A stretch of 64,000 nt of DNA from Njordibacter sp937773555 (GCF_047730085.1 NZ_CP159830.1:2356001-2420000); one strand, 5' to 3'; shown: positions 1 through 7,595, counted from the stretch's first letter. Program-made: numbers and translations. The notes: generated by a model from the sequence alone, not told the origin.

Positions 1-392
1 CCGATTTGAATTATGGCAATCACCTAGGCAATGATCGCATTCTTAGCTATTTTCATGAAGGTAGAGTGCTATGGTTGAGTCATCATAATCTCAGCGAGCA
101 GAATGTGGGTGGTTGTGGCCTCATAATGACAGGCGCTAATATTCAGTATCTTCAACAAGCACGCTTGCATCAAGTGATTACCTTAACATTAGGTGCACGG
201 GAATTAGGCAAAGCTAGATTCACCTTAGTTTATAAACTCACAGATGACAAAACGGGCCTCACTATTGCCGTTGGGGAAACTTACATGGGGTTTTTCGACT
301 ATCAGCATCAAAAGCCTGTGCGGGCCCCTGCAAGTTTTATTGCTTTACTTCATGCCACCCCACACCAGGTTGTGCCAGCTTTGCCAAACTAA
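1..392 (+). CDS. Acyl-CoA thioesterase-like hotdog protein, 5' end missing
   Basis: The reading frame is open from base 3, so the true start lies left of the window. About 129 residues remain. The visible N-terminal part (DLNYGNHLGNDRILSYFHE) resembles the D-x-x-x-G-H-x-x-N active-site helix region of 4HBT/FadM/YbgC-type hotdog thioesterases, which hydrolyse acyl-CoA thioesters in the cytoplasm. The following alternating strands (TLTLGARELGKARFTLVYKL, then TGLTIAVGETYMGFFDY) fit the hotdog sheet. The helix motif is not a perfect match, so the substrate cannot be inferred. It converges on the zinc-ribbon gene downstream. Family call is moderately sure; specific function is unknown. Confidence 0.65.
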   Translation, partial: DLNYGNHLGNDRILSYFHEGRVLWLSHHNLSEQNVGGCGLIMTGANIQYLQQARLHQVITLTLGARELGKARFTLVYKLTDDKTGLTIAVGETYMGFFDYQHQKPVRAPASFIALLHATPHQVVPALPN

Positions 393-443
393 AAGAGCAG
401 TGCTGTAACCTTTGCGTGTTAGTTTAGTTGCTCAAAAAGTTGG

Positions 444-1037
444 TTAATCAAAGTAGGCGTAGCAGTAGGTAATTGGCTTAAGGCCTGTTTCATTAGCAGT
501 GCACTGCTGACATTTTTTGGCATTGGATACTCGAACAAACTTATCACACGTAGCACACTTGGCCTTATCCACTCCTTGCCATTTTAACCCAGGAAATTCC
601 TGCCAATGCTTGCCTAAACTGAGAATCTCATGGCCTTTGAGCAAGTCTCCCGTATGGTATCGACCAACAATAATTTTAATACGCTGGTCTATGGCTCTCA
701 TACGCCGATGCACTTCCACCTGATTCTGATCAGGCGCCATGTGCCGCGCTAAAATACTCATGGTATCAGCCATACCTTGTTGTTGCTGAGCATAGTGTTT
801 AAGGGCACGTTCAAGCTGTGTATGGCGCCCTAGGGGTATGCTATAGGCGAGCAGGTCTGGGTCCCAATGCCCACCCGCTAAGTGCAAGGACTCCATTAAG
901 TCGATATTGTGATCACCATACAACCGTAAATCATTCGCCGTAGTGATTAATTCGTAGCCAATAGGTAAGTGATTAAGCAAAGAGGCACTAATGCCTGTAT
1001 CTACTTTTTTTTCTTGATCATCAAACCAGTCACTCAT
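444..1037 (-). CDS. Uncharacterised protein with C-terminal zinc ribbon, downstream of dnaB
   Basis: This is a 197-residue soluble protein whose family I do not recognise. The only clear motif is a C-terminal four-cysteine cluster, CxxC at residues 161/164 and CxxC at 176/179, typical of a zinc ribbon. The middle is helical and rich in His, Gln and Arg. There is no signal peptide or membrane segment. It starts 34 bases after the dnaB stop on the same strand, so it may be cotranscribed with dnaB. A nucleic-acid-binding role is possible from the ribbon and the location but is only inference. Confidence 0.75.
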   Translation of the reverse strand: MSDWFDDQEKKVDTGISASLLNHLPIGYELITTANDLRLYGDHNIDLMESLHLAGGHWDPDLLAYSIPLGRHTQLERALKHYAQQQQGMADTMSILARHMAPDQNQVEVHRRMRAIDQRIKIIVGRYHTGDLLKGHEILSLGKHWQEFPGLKWQGVDKAKCATCDKFVRVSNAKKCQQCTANETGLKPITYCYAYFD

Positions 1038-1071
1038 CGTCTTACCTACACAGCCTATGCCTAGACTTCGA

Positions 1072-2466
1072 TTACTCTATGTCGTCATAGCCATCATAGC
1101 TATGTACGAGGTCTTCAAAACGGGTGTATTTACCAATAAAAGCTAAACGAGAAGTGCCAATCGGGCCGTTACGCTGCTTGCCAATAATGATTTCAGCTTT
1201 ACCTTTATCTTCACTGTCTTCGTTATAAACTTCGTCACGGTAAATAAACATGATCAGGTCAGCGTCTTGCTCAATAGCGCCAGATTCACGTAGATCTGAG
1301 TTTACTGGGCGTTTATTAGGACGGTTTTCCAAGCTACGATTAAGCTGTGACAGCGCTATAACTGGACACTTAAGCTCCTTGGCTAGCGCTTTTAGGGAGC
1401 GTGATATTTCAGAAATCTCTGCCGTACGGCCTTCAGTATGACCTTTAATTTGCATCAGTTGGAGATAATCAATCATGATCATGCCCACACTGCCATGTTC
1501 ACGGGCAATTCGTCTGGCCCTAGTGCGCATTTCGGTTGGGCTTAAGCCAGCACTGTCATCAATGTAGAGCGGCTTGTCTTTAAGTAAGTTTACTGCGCCT
1601 GTCAGCTTAGGCCAATCATCTTGTTCCAATTTACCTGTTCGCATCCGGGTGGCATCAATACGGCCAAGGGACGACAACATTCTCATCATCAGCTGCTCAG
1701 CAGGCATCTCCATACTAAATACGAGTATGGGCGCATCGCCAATCACTGCAGCATTTTCGACAATATTCATAGCAAAAGTGGTCTTACCCATTGACGGACG
1801 ACCTGCAACGATAATTAAGTCAGATTTTTGCATGCCCGCAGTACGATTATCTAGGTCTGTAAAACCTGTGCTTATGCCAGTAATTGCGCTATCTGAACGG
1901 AACAGTTGATCAATGCGTTCTACTGCACCTTTAAGGATAGGGTTAACATATTGTGGCCCACCTTCTTTTGGGCGCGCCTCTGCAATTTCAAACACTTTAC
2001 GCTCTGCTTCGTCTAATACATCATCAGAGGACCGGCCTTCTGTATGAAAAGCAGACTCGGCGATATCATTAGCTACACCAATGAGTTGGCGCAATATAGC
2101 TCTTTCACGAACAATATTAGCGTAAGCAGTGATGTTTGACGCACTAGGTGTATTTTTTGCTAGGTCACCTAAATAACTCAAACCTCCCGCATTGGATAGC
2201 TCATCTATGCGGCTCAATTCTTCAGAGAGGGTGATCACGTCTATGGGCCGAGAATCACCCACCAACTTAGTCATTACGCGGAAAATAAGCCGGTGATCTT
2301 GTCGGTAAAAATCTACTTCTGCCACAGCTTCAGACACTCGGTCCCATGCCATTTCATCCAACATCAAACCGCCTAGTACAGACTGCTCGGCCTCTAACGA
2401 CTGAGGCGGCACTTTAAGCGCATCAAGTTGAGGGTCAGACTTTAATAAATGTGAAGCTGGTAGCAT
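1072..2466 (-). CDS. dnaB: Replicative DNA helicase DnaB
   Basis: DnaB is the hexameric 5'-3' helicase that unwinds DNA at the replication fork and recruits primase. At 464 residues it has normal length. The N-terminal DnaB domain (about 20-125) begins with PQSLEAEQSVLGGLM. The RecA-like domain carries Walker A AGRPSMGKTT at 221-230, followed by the Walker B-type MIMIDYLQLM and the SQLNRSLENR motif. No intein interrupts it. It follows rplI in the usual gammaproteobacterial order, but a strong hairpin lies between the two genes, so dnaB probably also has its own promoter. Confidence 0.97.
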   Translation of the reverse strand: MLPASHLLKSDPQLDALKVPPQSLEAEQSVLGGLMLDEMAWDRVSEAVAEVDFYRQDHRLIFRVMTKLVGDSRPIDVITLSEELSRIDELSNAGGLSYLGDLAKNTPSASNITAYANIVRERAILRQLIGVANDIAESAFHTEGRSSDDVLDEAERKVFEIAEARPKEGGPQYVNPILKGAVERIDQLFRSDSAITGISTGFTDLDNRTAGMQKSDLIIVAGRPSMGKTTFAMNIVENAAVIGDAPILVFSMEMPAEQLMMRMLSSLGRIDATRMRTGKLEQDDWPKLTGAVNLLKDKPLYIDDSAGLSPTEMRTRARRIAREHGSVGMIMIDYLQLMQIKGHTEGRTAEISEISRSLKALAKELKCPVIALSQLNRSLENRPNKRPVNSDLRESGAIEQDADLIMFIYRDEVYNEDSEDKGKAEIIIGKQRNGPIGTSRLAFIGKYTRFEDLVHSYDGYDDIE

Positions 2467-2523
2467 GGAAATTTCTATTTAATAAGATGAGTACTGGCCC
2501 ATGATAACCTTTACCACAGGCAC

Positions 2524-2551
2524 AAAAAAGCCCCTTTACCGGGGCTTTTTT
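2524..2551 (-). terminator. Rho-independent terminator between rplI and dnaB
   Basis: An 11-bp perfect inverted repeat (AAAAAAGCCCC / GGGGCTTTTTT) with a 6-base loop is followed by T's when read on either strand. It lies 77 bases past the rplI stop and 58 bases before the dnaB start, so it should end most transcripts from the ribosomal-protein operon. Confidence 0.85.
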
Positions 2552-2627
2552 AACATTGCTTCGCTACAGTGCTTTGCCAGCGTTATTGATGAGGCCAAAG
2601 GCCTATAGCAATAACCAGATCGCAGCC

Positions 2628-3074
2628 TTACTCAGCAACAAGTGCTACAGTTATTTCTATAGTGACGTCACTGTGAAGTTGGATAGCAACCGCTGTCTCG
2701 CCTAGTGCACGCAAAGTGCCTTCAGGTAGACGTATTTCAGTCTTGTCAACGGTGTGACCAGCTTCTAGTAAGGCAGCAGCAATTTCGTTAGTTCCGATAG
2801 AACCAAACAACTTACCTTCCTCGCCAGCGTTAGCCGCAATAGAGATAGTTAGCTCGCCGATCGCATCTGCACGTGCTTGAGCAGCAGCTAGCTTTTCAGC
2901 GGCAGCAGCTTCAAGTTCTGAGCGACGCGCTTCAAAGGCTTCAACGTTAGCTTTGTTAGCAGGTACGGCTTTGCCTTTTGGGATTAGGAAGTTACGTCCG
3001 TATCCAGCTTTAACTGAAACAGTGTCGCCCAGTGCGCCTAACTTACCAACTTTTTCAAGAAGAATTACATTCAT
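2628..3074 (-). CDS. rplI: 50S ribosomal protein L9
   Basis: The 148-residue protein has the bacterial L9 signature: MNVILLEKVGKLGALGDTV, then the GYGRNFLIPKGKA loop, a long Ala/Glu-rich connecting helix (about 43-75) and a C-terminal RNA-binding domain. L9 binds 23S rRNA domain V and supports reading-frame maintenance. It is the last gene of the rpsF-rpsR-membrane protein-rplI cluster and is followed by a terminator. Confidence 0.97.
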   Translation of the reverse strand: MNVILLEKVGKLGALGDTVSVKAGYGRNFLIPKGKAVPANKANVEAFEARRSELEAAAAEKLAAAQARADAIGELTISIAANAGEEGKLFGSIGTNEIAAALLEAGHTVDKTEIRLPEGTLRALGETAVAIQLHSDVTIEITVALVAE

Positions 3075-3121
3075 GTTTAATTCCTTAGTTTGCTCAACAT
3101 GTATACACGAAGAGTCTAATT

Positions 3122-3964
3122 CTATTTTTTTACCCTAACAGGCAAACGTTGCCGCAACTTGAACACACTGTCCAAGGTGGCAAGTATTGCCAGAAGCGTA
3201 AAGACCACTGCGCTTGACAATAACAACCCTATATAGATTGCAGTCAGCCAAACACGGCCTAATTTCAATTGCTCAACCAGCCCATGCACTAGCGCTAATC
3301 CTGCAAATAATAATGGTATTGATAACACAAACAACCACTGCGTCATGTCGGTAATACTACTCAAGCCAAAGACGGCTAAAGCTAAAGTGCCCGTAAGCCA
3401 TAATGGCAAACACAACTGGTGAAATTCGGTTTGAAACCCACCTGGGTTATACAATGCCGCCTGCCACCAACGTGCCAAAACTACACAGGCTAATAATATA
3501 GCCATATGTACAGCACCTAACACACCCTCCATGAGGGTTTGCAGTAATACTTTATCAACATTTTCTGGCAATTCCTGTTGTGCTTCCAGCTGGATCCCAG
3601 CTTCGGCAAACGCCACCATTACATCTTGCAAGTAGCTGGCCAAAATAGGCATCGATGCAGTTGCAGCCAATAGGCTGGCAACCAATACATAAGCCCAGTT
3701 AGCACTGTAGCGTAAAACGCTGGCCAAACCTGCCACACCTATTAAGGTTAAAGCAGGTGTGGGATCACCATTACTCCACCAAGCAATGGCAGGTAATAGG
3801 CTCCACATAAAAACACTGGCACCGGCTTGGTAGCCTTTTCTTAAGATTACCAAAGCCACAAGTGCCGCACTTATCCAAAACAACACTGGAATAATGGCAA
3901 ACAATACAGCAACCATAGTTGCTTGTTTGTTACCAGTCATGGCGTATTGAGCTAGTCTGCGCAT
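3122..3964 (-). CDS. Multi-pass membrane protein between rpsR and rplI
   Basis: This 280-residue, strongly hydrophobic protein has about seven to eight predicted membrane segments, for example AVLFAIIPVLFWISAALVAL near the N-terminus and a final VVFTLLAILATL stretch, with a short basic tail (RQRLPVRVKK). In pseudomonads a gene of this kind sits in the same place between rpsR and rplI. It resembles DUF2232-type integral membrane proteins, although I could not confirm that. It starts 13 bases after the rpsR stop and is therefore likely cotranscribed. Function unknown. Confidence 0.8.
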   Translation of the reverse strand: MRRLAQYAMTGNKQATMVAVLFAIIPVLFWISAALVALVILRKGYQAGASVFMWSLLPAIAWWSNGDPTPALTLIGVAGLASVLRYSANWAYVLVASLLAATASMPILASYLQDVMVAFAEAGIQLEAQQELPENVDKVLLQTLMEGVLGAVHMAILLACVVLARWWQAALYNPGGFQTEFHQLCLPLWLTGTLALAVFGLSSITDMTQWLFVLSIPLLFAGLALVHGLVEQLKLGRVWLTAIYIGLLLSSAVVFTLLAILATLDSVFKLRQRLPVRVKK

Positions 3965-3977
3965 GTATTAATACGTC

Positions 3978-4211
3978 TTACTGATGAGCGTCAGTGTATG
4001 GCAACAATGCAACGTAACGAGCGCGCTTAATAGCAGTAGAAAGCTGGCGCTGGTAGCGTGCTTTAGTACCAGTAATACGGCTAGGTACAATCTTACCAGT
4101 TTCAGATACGTAGCCTTTTAAAACTTCAATATCTTTATAGTCAATTTGAGTCACACCTTCGGCGGTGAAACGACAGTACTTACGACGACGGAAAAAACGT
4201 GCCATGGTCAA
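3978..4211 (-). CDS. rpsR: 30S ribosomal protein S18
   Basis: The 77-residue basic protein matches S18: MARFFRRRKYCRFTAEGV, then IDYKDIEVLKGYVSETGKI and the C-terminal RYQRQLSTAIKRARYVALLP. S18 forms a heterodimer with S6 on the 30S platform. It lies 13 bases after rpsF, the standard arrangement. The start used gives MTMARFF; an alternative ATG two codons later would give the usual MARFF start. Confidence 0.97.
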   Translation of the reverse strand: MTMARFFRRRKYCRFTAEGVTQIDYKDIEVLKGYVSETGKIVPSRITGTKARYQRQLSTAIKRARYVALLPYTDAHQ

Positions 4212-4224
4212 TATCTCCAGTTAA

Positions 4225-4647
4225 TTATTCAGCTGCGGCTTCGGCGGCTGGTGCTTCTTCAGCTTGAGCTTCTACTTCAGGAGCTTCGGCACGAGGGGCG
4301 CGTTCTTGACGACGACGGTCTTCACGGCTTTCAGCAGCTTTAACAGGAGAGTCGCCAGTTTCAGCAGCTTTCATACGCACAACCATGCTACGGATAACCG
4401 CATCGTTATAACGGAAGTTACTGTCAAGCTCGTTTAATGCAACATTTGAACATTCAACATTCATTAGTACATAGTGAGCTTTGTGGATTTTGCTAATTGG
4501 GTATGCCAAGTGACGACGGCCCCAATCTTCAAGACGATGAATTGCACCACCATCGGCTTCTATAGTCGCGGTGTAGCGCTCAATCATAGAGGGTACTTGT
4601 TCGCTTTGGTCTGGATGGACCAAAAAGATAATTTCATAATGACGCAT
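4225..4647 (-). CDS. rpsF: 30S ribosomal protein S6
   Basis: The protein opens with MRHYEIIFLVHPDQSEQVP and contains IHRLEDWGRRHLAYPI, the S6 core that pairs with S18. At 140 residues it is slightly long because of an acidic, Ala/Glu-rich tail after about residue 105 (EAPEVEAQAEEAPAAEAAAE), the part that is glutamylated in E. coli S6. A good ribosome-binding site (AAGGAGCAGCA) precedes the ATG. It is the first gene of the cluster, with a strong promoter about 105 bases upstream. Confidence 0.97.
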   Translation of the reverse strand: MRHYEIIFLVHPDQSEQVPSMIERYTATIEADGGAIHRLEDWGRRHLAYPISKIHKAHYVLMNVECSNVALNELDSNFRYNDAVIRSMVVRMKAAETGDSPVKAAESREDRRRQERAPRAEAPEVEAQAEEAPAAEAAAE

Positions 4648-4721
4648 TGCTGCTCCTTATGGGTTAGATAGCCTTAAGTGTTTAGCCATTCGTTATTGAA
4701 CGACAACCTTAAAGCAAGGAG

Positions 4722-4747
4722 AAAAAATCACACCTAAAAATGTGATT
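4722..4747 (-). terminator. Terminator-like hairpin just downstream of the rpsF -10 box
   Basis: Read on the minus strand, AATCACA and TGTGATT form a 7-bp stem followed by TTTT. It lies directly after the rpsF -10 box, so the probable transcription start falls inside its first arm. It could stop read-through from upstream. The flanking 238-bp duplication begins inside this hairpin and its second copy has lost the pairing. Confidence 0.35.
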
Positions 4748-4968
4748 GCGTATTATACGTAAACTTGTAGCAAGGTACAAGCTAGAGACATTGTAGAAGG
4801 CAGATTAGGTTGTTCTATTTAACTTAGCATTAATACAGTGCGCACCCGTGCCATTAAAATGAAAAACATTCATCATTAGTCAGGTCTTTTTCGAGACTAG
4901 AGCCTTAGCCACTACTATATTACTTTGGCTTTTAAAGCGCTCGCCTTACTAACAGCAGACCACCAAAA
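4731..4968. repeat. Direct repeat copy 1 (rpsF promoter segment)
   Basis: This ~238-base stretch recurs in the same orientation at 7357-7595. Aligned by eye, the first ~200 positions differ at about 20 sites, with a 38-base block at the centre identical. The last ~35 positions are more diverged. This copy holds the rpsF promoter. Both copies also preserve a 23-codon minus-strand reading frame (4805-4876 here). Confidence 0.9.
4752..4780 (-). promoter_or_regulatory. Sigma-70 promoter of rpsF
   Basis: On the minus strand there is TTGTAC (4775-4780), a 17-base spacer and a perfect TATAAT (4752-4757). Transcription would begin near 4745, giving a leader of roughly 100 bases before rpsF. The matching positions in repeat copy 2 read TCTAAT with no recognisable -35, so that copy looks inactive. 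Confidence 0.75.
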
Positions 4969-5551
4969 TTTTTAGATGTTATACAATAAACCTATCCCAA
5001 AAATCCCACCTCAAATACTGCTTCGATAAAAATGGTCATCTTCCACGCTTTGCTAAACAACCATCTCGTTGCCGCTTAACATCATAAAGAGATCTTTAGC
5101 AGCTGGCTGCAGTTGCAAATTACTTCGCATCAGTAACGAGCTCCGCTCGAATTGCCACCATGAACGACAGCGCTTAGTTATACTTCAAACCGTGGCTTAC
5201 ATGCTCGCATTATTTCTGAACAATAGTACTACCGCTAACTCATTTCTGCCCCAAATCAATTTAGAGATGCGACTCTCTAAGAACGTGTTCATATCAGTTT
5301 TTTGTACATTTCTTCATGTGAGAAATGGGAGCCGTTTCTCATATCAGATAGTTTTTAGGAATTAATCGAAAATGTTGCCAGCATTACTTAGCCATTACAT
5401 TTACGAAGTAAAGTCAGAAGATACATTTATATCAGGAGGGGTTAGTTCAGTCTGCCACTTTAGGCGGTGCAAGTCATATAGGATCGGCCTGAAAGGAATC
5501 CTGTCTTTTCTACCTAGTTTTGTAATTGACAACACATATACAAAAGTATAA
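4969..5551. other. Intergenic stretch without a convincing gene
   Basis: This AT-rich stretch separates repeat copy 1 from the relic transporter. A 98-codon open frame at 5069-5365 has no ribosome-binding site and no family resemblance, so I do not call it. The stretch 5438-5510 has some hairpin-like GC-rich pieces but matches no riboswitch or tRNA that I can recognise. It probably consists of decayed island DNA. Confidence 0.5.
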
Positions 5552-5566
5552 TGTTATAACATAACA
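5552..5566. promoter_or_regulatory. Zur-box-like palindrome before relic ABC transporter
   Basis: TGTTAT-AAC-ATAACA is a perfect 6-bp inverted repeat with a 3-base spacer, matching the core layout of gammaproteobacterial Zur boxes (TGTTAT-ANT-ATAACA). It lies 13 bases before the ATG of the relic reading frame. Zur represses zinc-uptake genes when zinc is sufficient. The zinc link is inferred from the box alone. Confidence 0.5.
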
Positions 5567-5579
5567 CTTAGTAGGATGT

Positions 5580-5878
5580 ATGACTCCCCCAATGAAAAAG
5601 TTAAATGAACCCGTATTGTCGGTGCAAAGTCTATGCGCTGATGGCCCCGCAAAGGTGTTGTTGGTTTTATTGGACTGATGGTGCCGCACCTTGTGCGTCC
5701 GTTTTTTGGTGTAATCCATAAGCGAGCGCTCCCTTTAATAGCACTTGGGGGAGCGGTAATTCTGCTGTTTGTTGACCTAGTAAGCCGAACCATTTTGGCG
5801 CCACAAGAATTGCTCGTGGGAATTGTTACTGCAGCACTCGGTGGCCTGGTTGTTTTGTACCATGTACGGCGTAAATAA
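5580..5878 (+). pseudogene. Relic of metal ABC transporter: ATPase start fused to FecCD permease end
   Basis: From the ATG at 5580 the frame reads MTPPMKKLNEPVLSVQSLCA, which looks like the first residues of an ABC ATPase, and stops at 5676-5678. In another frame, from 5654 to the stop at 5878, comes GVVGFIGLMVPHLVRPFFG followed by LPLIALGGAVILLFVDLVSR, TILAPQELLVGIVTAALGG and a basic end. This is the C-terminal membrane part of a FecCD/BtuC-type metal-chelate permease. The permease frame has a stop just upstream (about 5640). A deletion appears to have joined the 5' end of an ATPase gene to the 3' end of a permease gene. The ABC ATPase part is less certain than the permease part. Confidence 0.7.
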
Positions 5879-6015
5879 CCTTAAATAACAAGCGTTAAAT
5901 TTAAACGTATAAACCCGTTAGCTGAAAATTTCTATCCAAAGCAGTATTCTGTGTCTGGATTTTTAACTATAGGGTTTCGTGTAAATTTTTGACGCAATTG
6001 ATGAGATTAGAGTTT

Positions 6016-6453
6016 ATGAAAGACATTAAATGCGTGTTTCGCAATCTTGAGCAAATGCTTCAACAGGCAAATTGGTTTGATGAGGGTTGGGGAATTTATA
6101 ATCGTGGGAACTATCTTCAGCTCTACAAACTGAATTGGTTCAATCAAAATCAAGGTGGAATTCACTTTGAGACCTTTATTGAAGCGCCGCAGATTAAGCA
6201 AAAGTTGTTCCCTGTGTGTATGCATGTTGAAGAGGACTGTCCTTCTCAGTCTAAATTTATTCGTCAATTTATGGAGCTAGAGGGAGAGCGCATAAAGAGC
6301 TGGAAGGGCTATAAAACACTGGGAAATAGCTATGGTATTTGTCAGCGTACACTGCCGCTGAATTTTAAAAACTTAGAGCAACGCATATTCGAAGAGTTTA
6401 ACCGTCTTCGAGTACTGGAATCCAGCGTTGAACAAGTACTACTTAAACTTTGA
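6016..6453 (+). CDS. Uncharacterised soluble protein in the island
   Basis: This protein of about 145 residues starts MKDIKCVFRNLEQMLQQ. The frame is open further upstream (TTG at 5989, ATG at 6001), but the ATG at 6016 is preceded by a weak purine-rich stretch, GATTAGAG. It has no signal peptide or membrane segment. It is rich in Trp, Phe and Tyr (NWFDEGWGIYNRGNYLQLYK; YKLNWFNQNQGGIHFETFIE) with a helical C-terminus. I do not recognise the family. It runs in the same direction as the DUF1289 gene 45 bases downstream and appears intact, unlike the neighbouring relics. Confidence 0.65.
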   Translation: MKDIKCVFRNLEQMLQQANWFDEGWGIYNRGNYLQLYKLNWFNQNQGGIHFETFIEAPQIKQKLFPVCMHVEEDCPSQSKFIRQFMELEGERIKSWKGYKTLGNSYGICQRTLPLNFKNLEQRIFEEFNRLRVLESSVEQVLLKL

Positions 6454-6498
6454 TAATGTGTTCGTTTGAACATGAGTGATTAAGGTGAGATGGAATAA

Positions 6499-6678
6499 AT
6501 GAAAAGTAAAAAAAGCCCTTGTATCGATGCGTGTGATTTCTCAAGCGCCAAGGGTTGGTGTTTGGGGTGCGGTAGAACGAGAAAAGAATGCCAACAGTGG
6601 AAGGCAATGACACCTTATAGCGTAAATATTCTTCAAAAAGAGCTCAAAAAAAGAATGCATCGTTTAAAGACTAAATAG
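6499..6678 (+). CDS. DUF1289 small cysteine-rich protein
   Basis: This 59-residue protein has the DUF1289 pattern: SPCIDACDF, then KGWCLGCGRTRKECQQW with the four cysteines at residues 8, 12, 21 and 24. A fifth lies at 31. Such proteins are widespread small putative metal or Fe-S binders of unknown function, about 50-90 residues long. The start at 6499 is preceded by AAGGTGAGATGGA. It follows the unknown 6016-6453 gene and may share its transcript. Confidence 0.8.
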   Translation: MKSKKSPCIDACDFSSAKGWCLGCGRTRKECQQWKAMTPYSVNILQKELKKRMHRLKTK

Positions 6679-6713
6679 GCCAACCGATTAGTTATTCTTA
6701 CTACTCAAAGATT

Positions 6714-6926
6714 ATCAAATCGTGGTCGTTAAGCTTAGGGCTGGATGATAACTTATATGGCACGCATTCAATGAGACGAACCAAAGCTCAGTTGATATAA
6801 ACACTCACTAAACATCTAAGTGCCGTGCTACTACTTTTAGGCTAGAAAAAAGTAGACAACACAATTCGATACTTAGGCATAGAGATTGAAGATGCCCTGA
6901 CGTTATCTGAGGAAACAGACCGTTAA
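6714..6926 (+). pseudogene. Relic C-terminus of a tyrosine recombinase (integrase)
   Basis: One continuous frame reads LGLDDNLYGTHSMRRTKAQL, stop, TLTKHLSAVLLLLG, stop, KKVDNTIRYLGIEIEDALTL, SEETDR, stop. This matches the catalytic end of tyrosine-type site-specific recombinases: the His-x-x-Arg box (HSMRR), then the LLLGH block and the Tyr nucleophile in TIRYLGIE. Premature stops at 6798-6800 and 6843-6845 fall where a residue and the conserved His after LLLG are expected. No N-terminal domain is visible upstream. It is a dead integrase, the only trace of the element that probably brought this region in. Confidence 0.8.
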
Positions 6927-7157
6927 ATTGAGTTCGGTCCTCAACCACTATACGTGAAGACCAAACATGCCCCAAAGTGAATTAGATCAAAAGCTCAAAC
7001 ACATATAGTTGATGTAATTTTTTGATATCAAGGCTAATGTGAGATGGCAAAAATTCAACGGTCACTGAGCCCCGATCCTGAAGACTCCGTTAGCCTTTGT
7101 ATATTGTGTTATCCATAACAGAACTATCAAATCGCTAGAGCCTCATCTTTTCTAGCT

Positions 7158-7337
7158 CTATCCTAAAACTCTGAGTGCAATGCATTGTACTAAAGGTGAG
7201 TTAATAAATAAAATAACCCCTGCAGCAAGCCGCGCTAACAAAAATGAATGCCCCCACAATTTAGAAAACTCTGGTTCATTACCTAGAATAATATATGTCA
7301 CCCACAGCGTCATTAGTGAAGAAATGGAAAGTAACAT
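7158..7337 (-). CDS. Possible small membrane protein
   Basis: From the ATG at 7337, 59 residues are encoded with two hydrophobic stretches (MLLSISSLMTLWVTYIILG and HSFLLARLAAGVILFINSPL). The two-segment layout vaguely recalls DUF2798-type proteins, but the similarity is weak. The frame also runs upstream into repeat copy 2 (ATG at 7406). No good ribosome-binding site is seen. It could be a real small gene, a relic or a chance frame. Confidence 0.3.
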   Translation of the reverse strand: MLLSISSLMTLWVTYIILGNEPEFSKLWGHSFLLARLAAGVILFINSPLVQCIALRVLG

Positions 7338-7356
7338 TTTTTTAGGCGATAAATTA

Positions 7357-7595
7357 CACCTAAAACTGTGATGGCATATTAGACGTAAAATTTTAGCAAG
7401 GCACACGCTAGAGCCATTGTAGAAGGCAGACTAGGTTGTTCTATTTAACTTAGCATTAACACAGTGCGTACCTGTGCCATTAAAATGAAAAACATTCATC
7501 ATTAGTCAGGTATTTTTCGAGACTAGAACCGTAGCGGCTGCTATATTACATTGGCTTTGGTCTGGCTCACCTTTGCAATAAGCAGACCAGCAAAA
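7357..7595. repeat. Direct repeat copy 2 (decayed rpsF promoter segment)
   Basis: This is the second copy of the segment at 4731-4968, same orientation, 2.6 kb away. The rpsF promoter elements have changed (-10 TCTAAT, -35 lost). The central 38-base block is unchanged, and the 23-codon minus-strand frame (7431-7502) is kept with its stop codon (TAG instead of TAA). Beyond it, 7596-7700 shows nothing recognisable. Confidence 0.9.

Noticed and set aside
5069..5365. A 98-codon plus-strand open frame
   Set aside because: It lacks a ribosome-binding site, has odd composition and no recognisable motif, and lies in decayed DNA; likely chance.
5436..5512. tRNA- or riboswitch-like string (GGGGTTAGTTCAGTC, then GGTGCAAGTC)
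   Set aside because: It has D-arm- and T-arm-like pieces but no acceptor stem, no proper anticodon arm and spacing too short; it also lacks cobalamin and TPP riboswitch core motifs.
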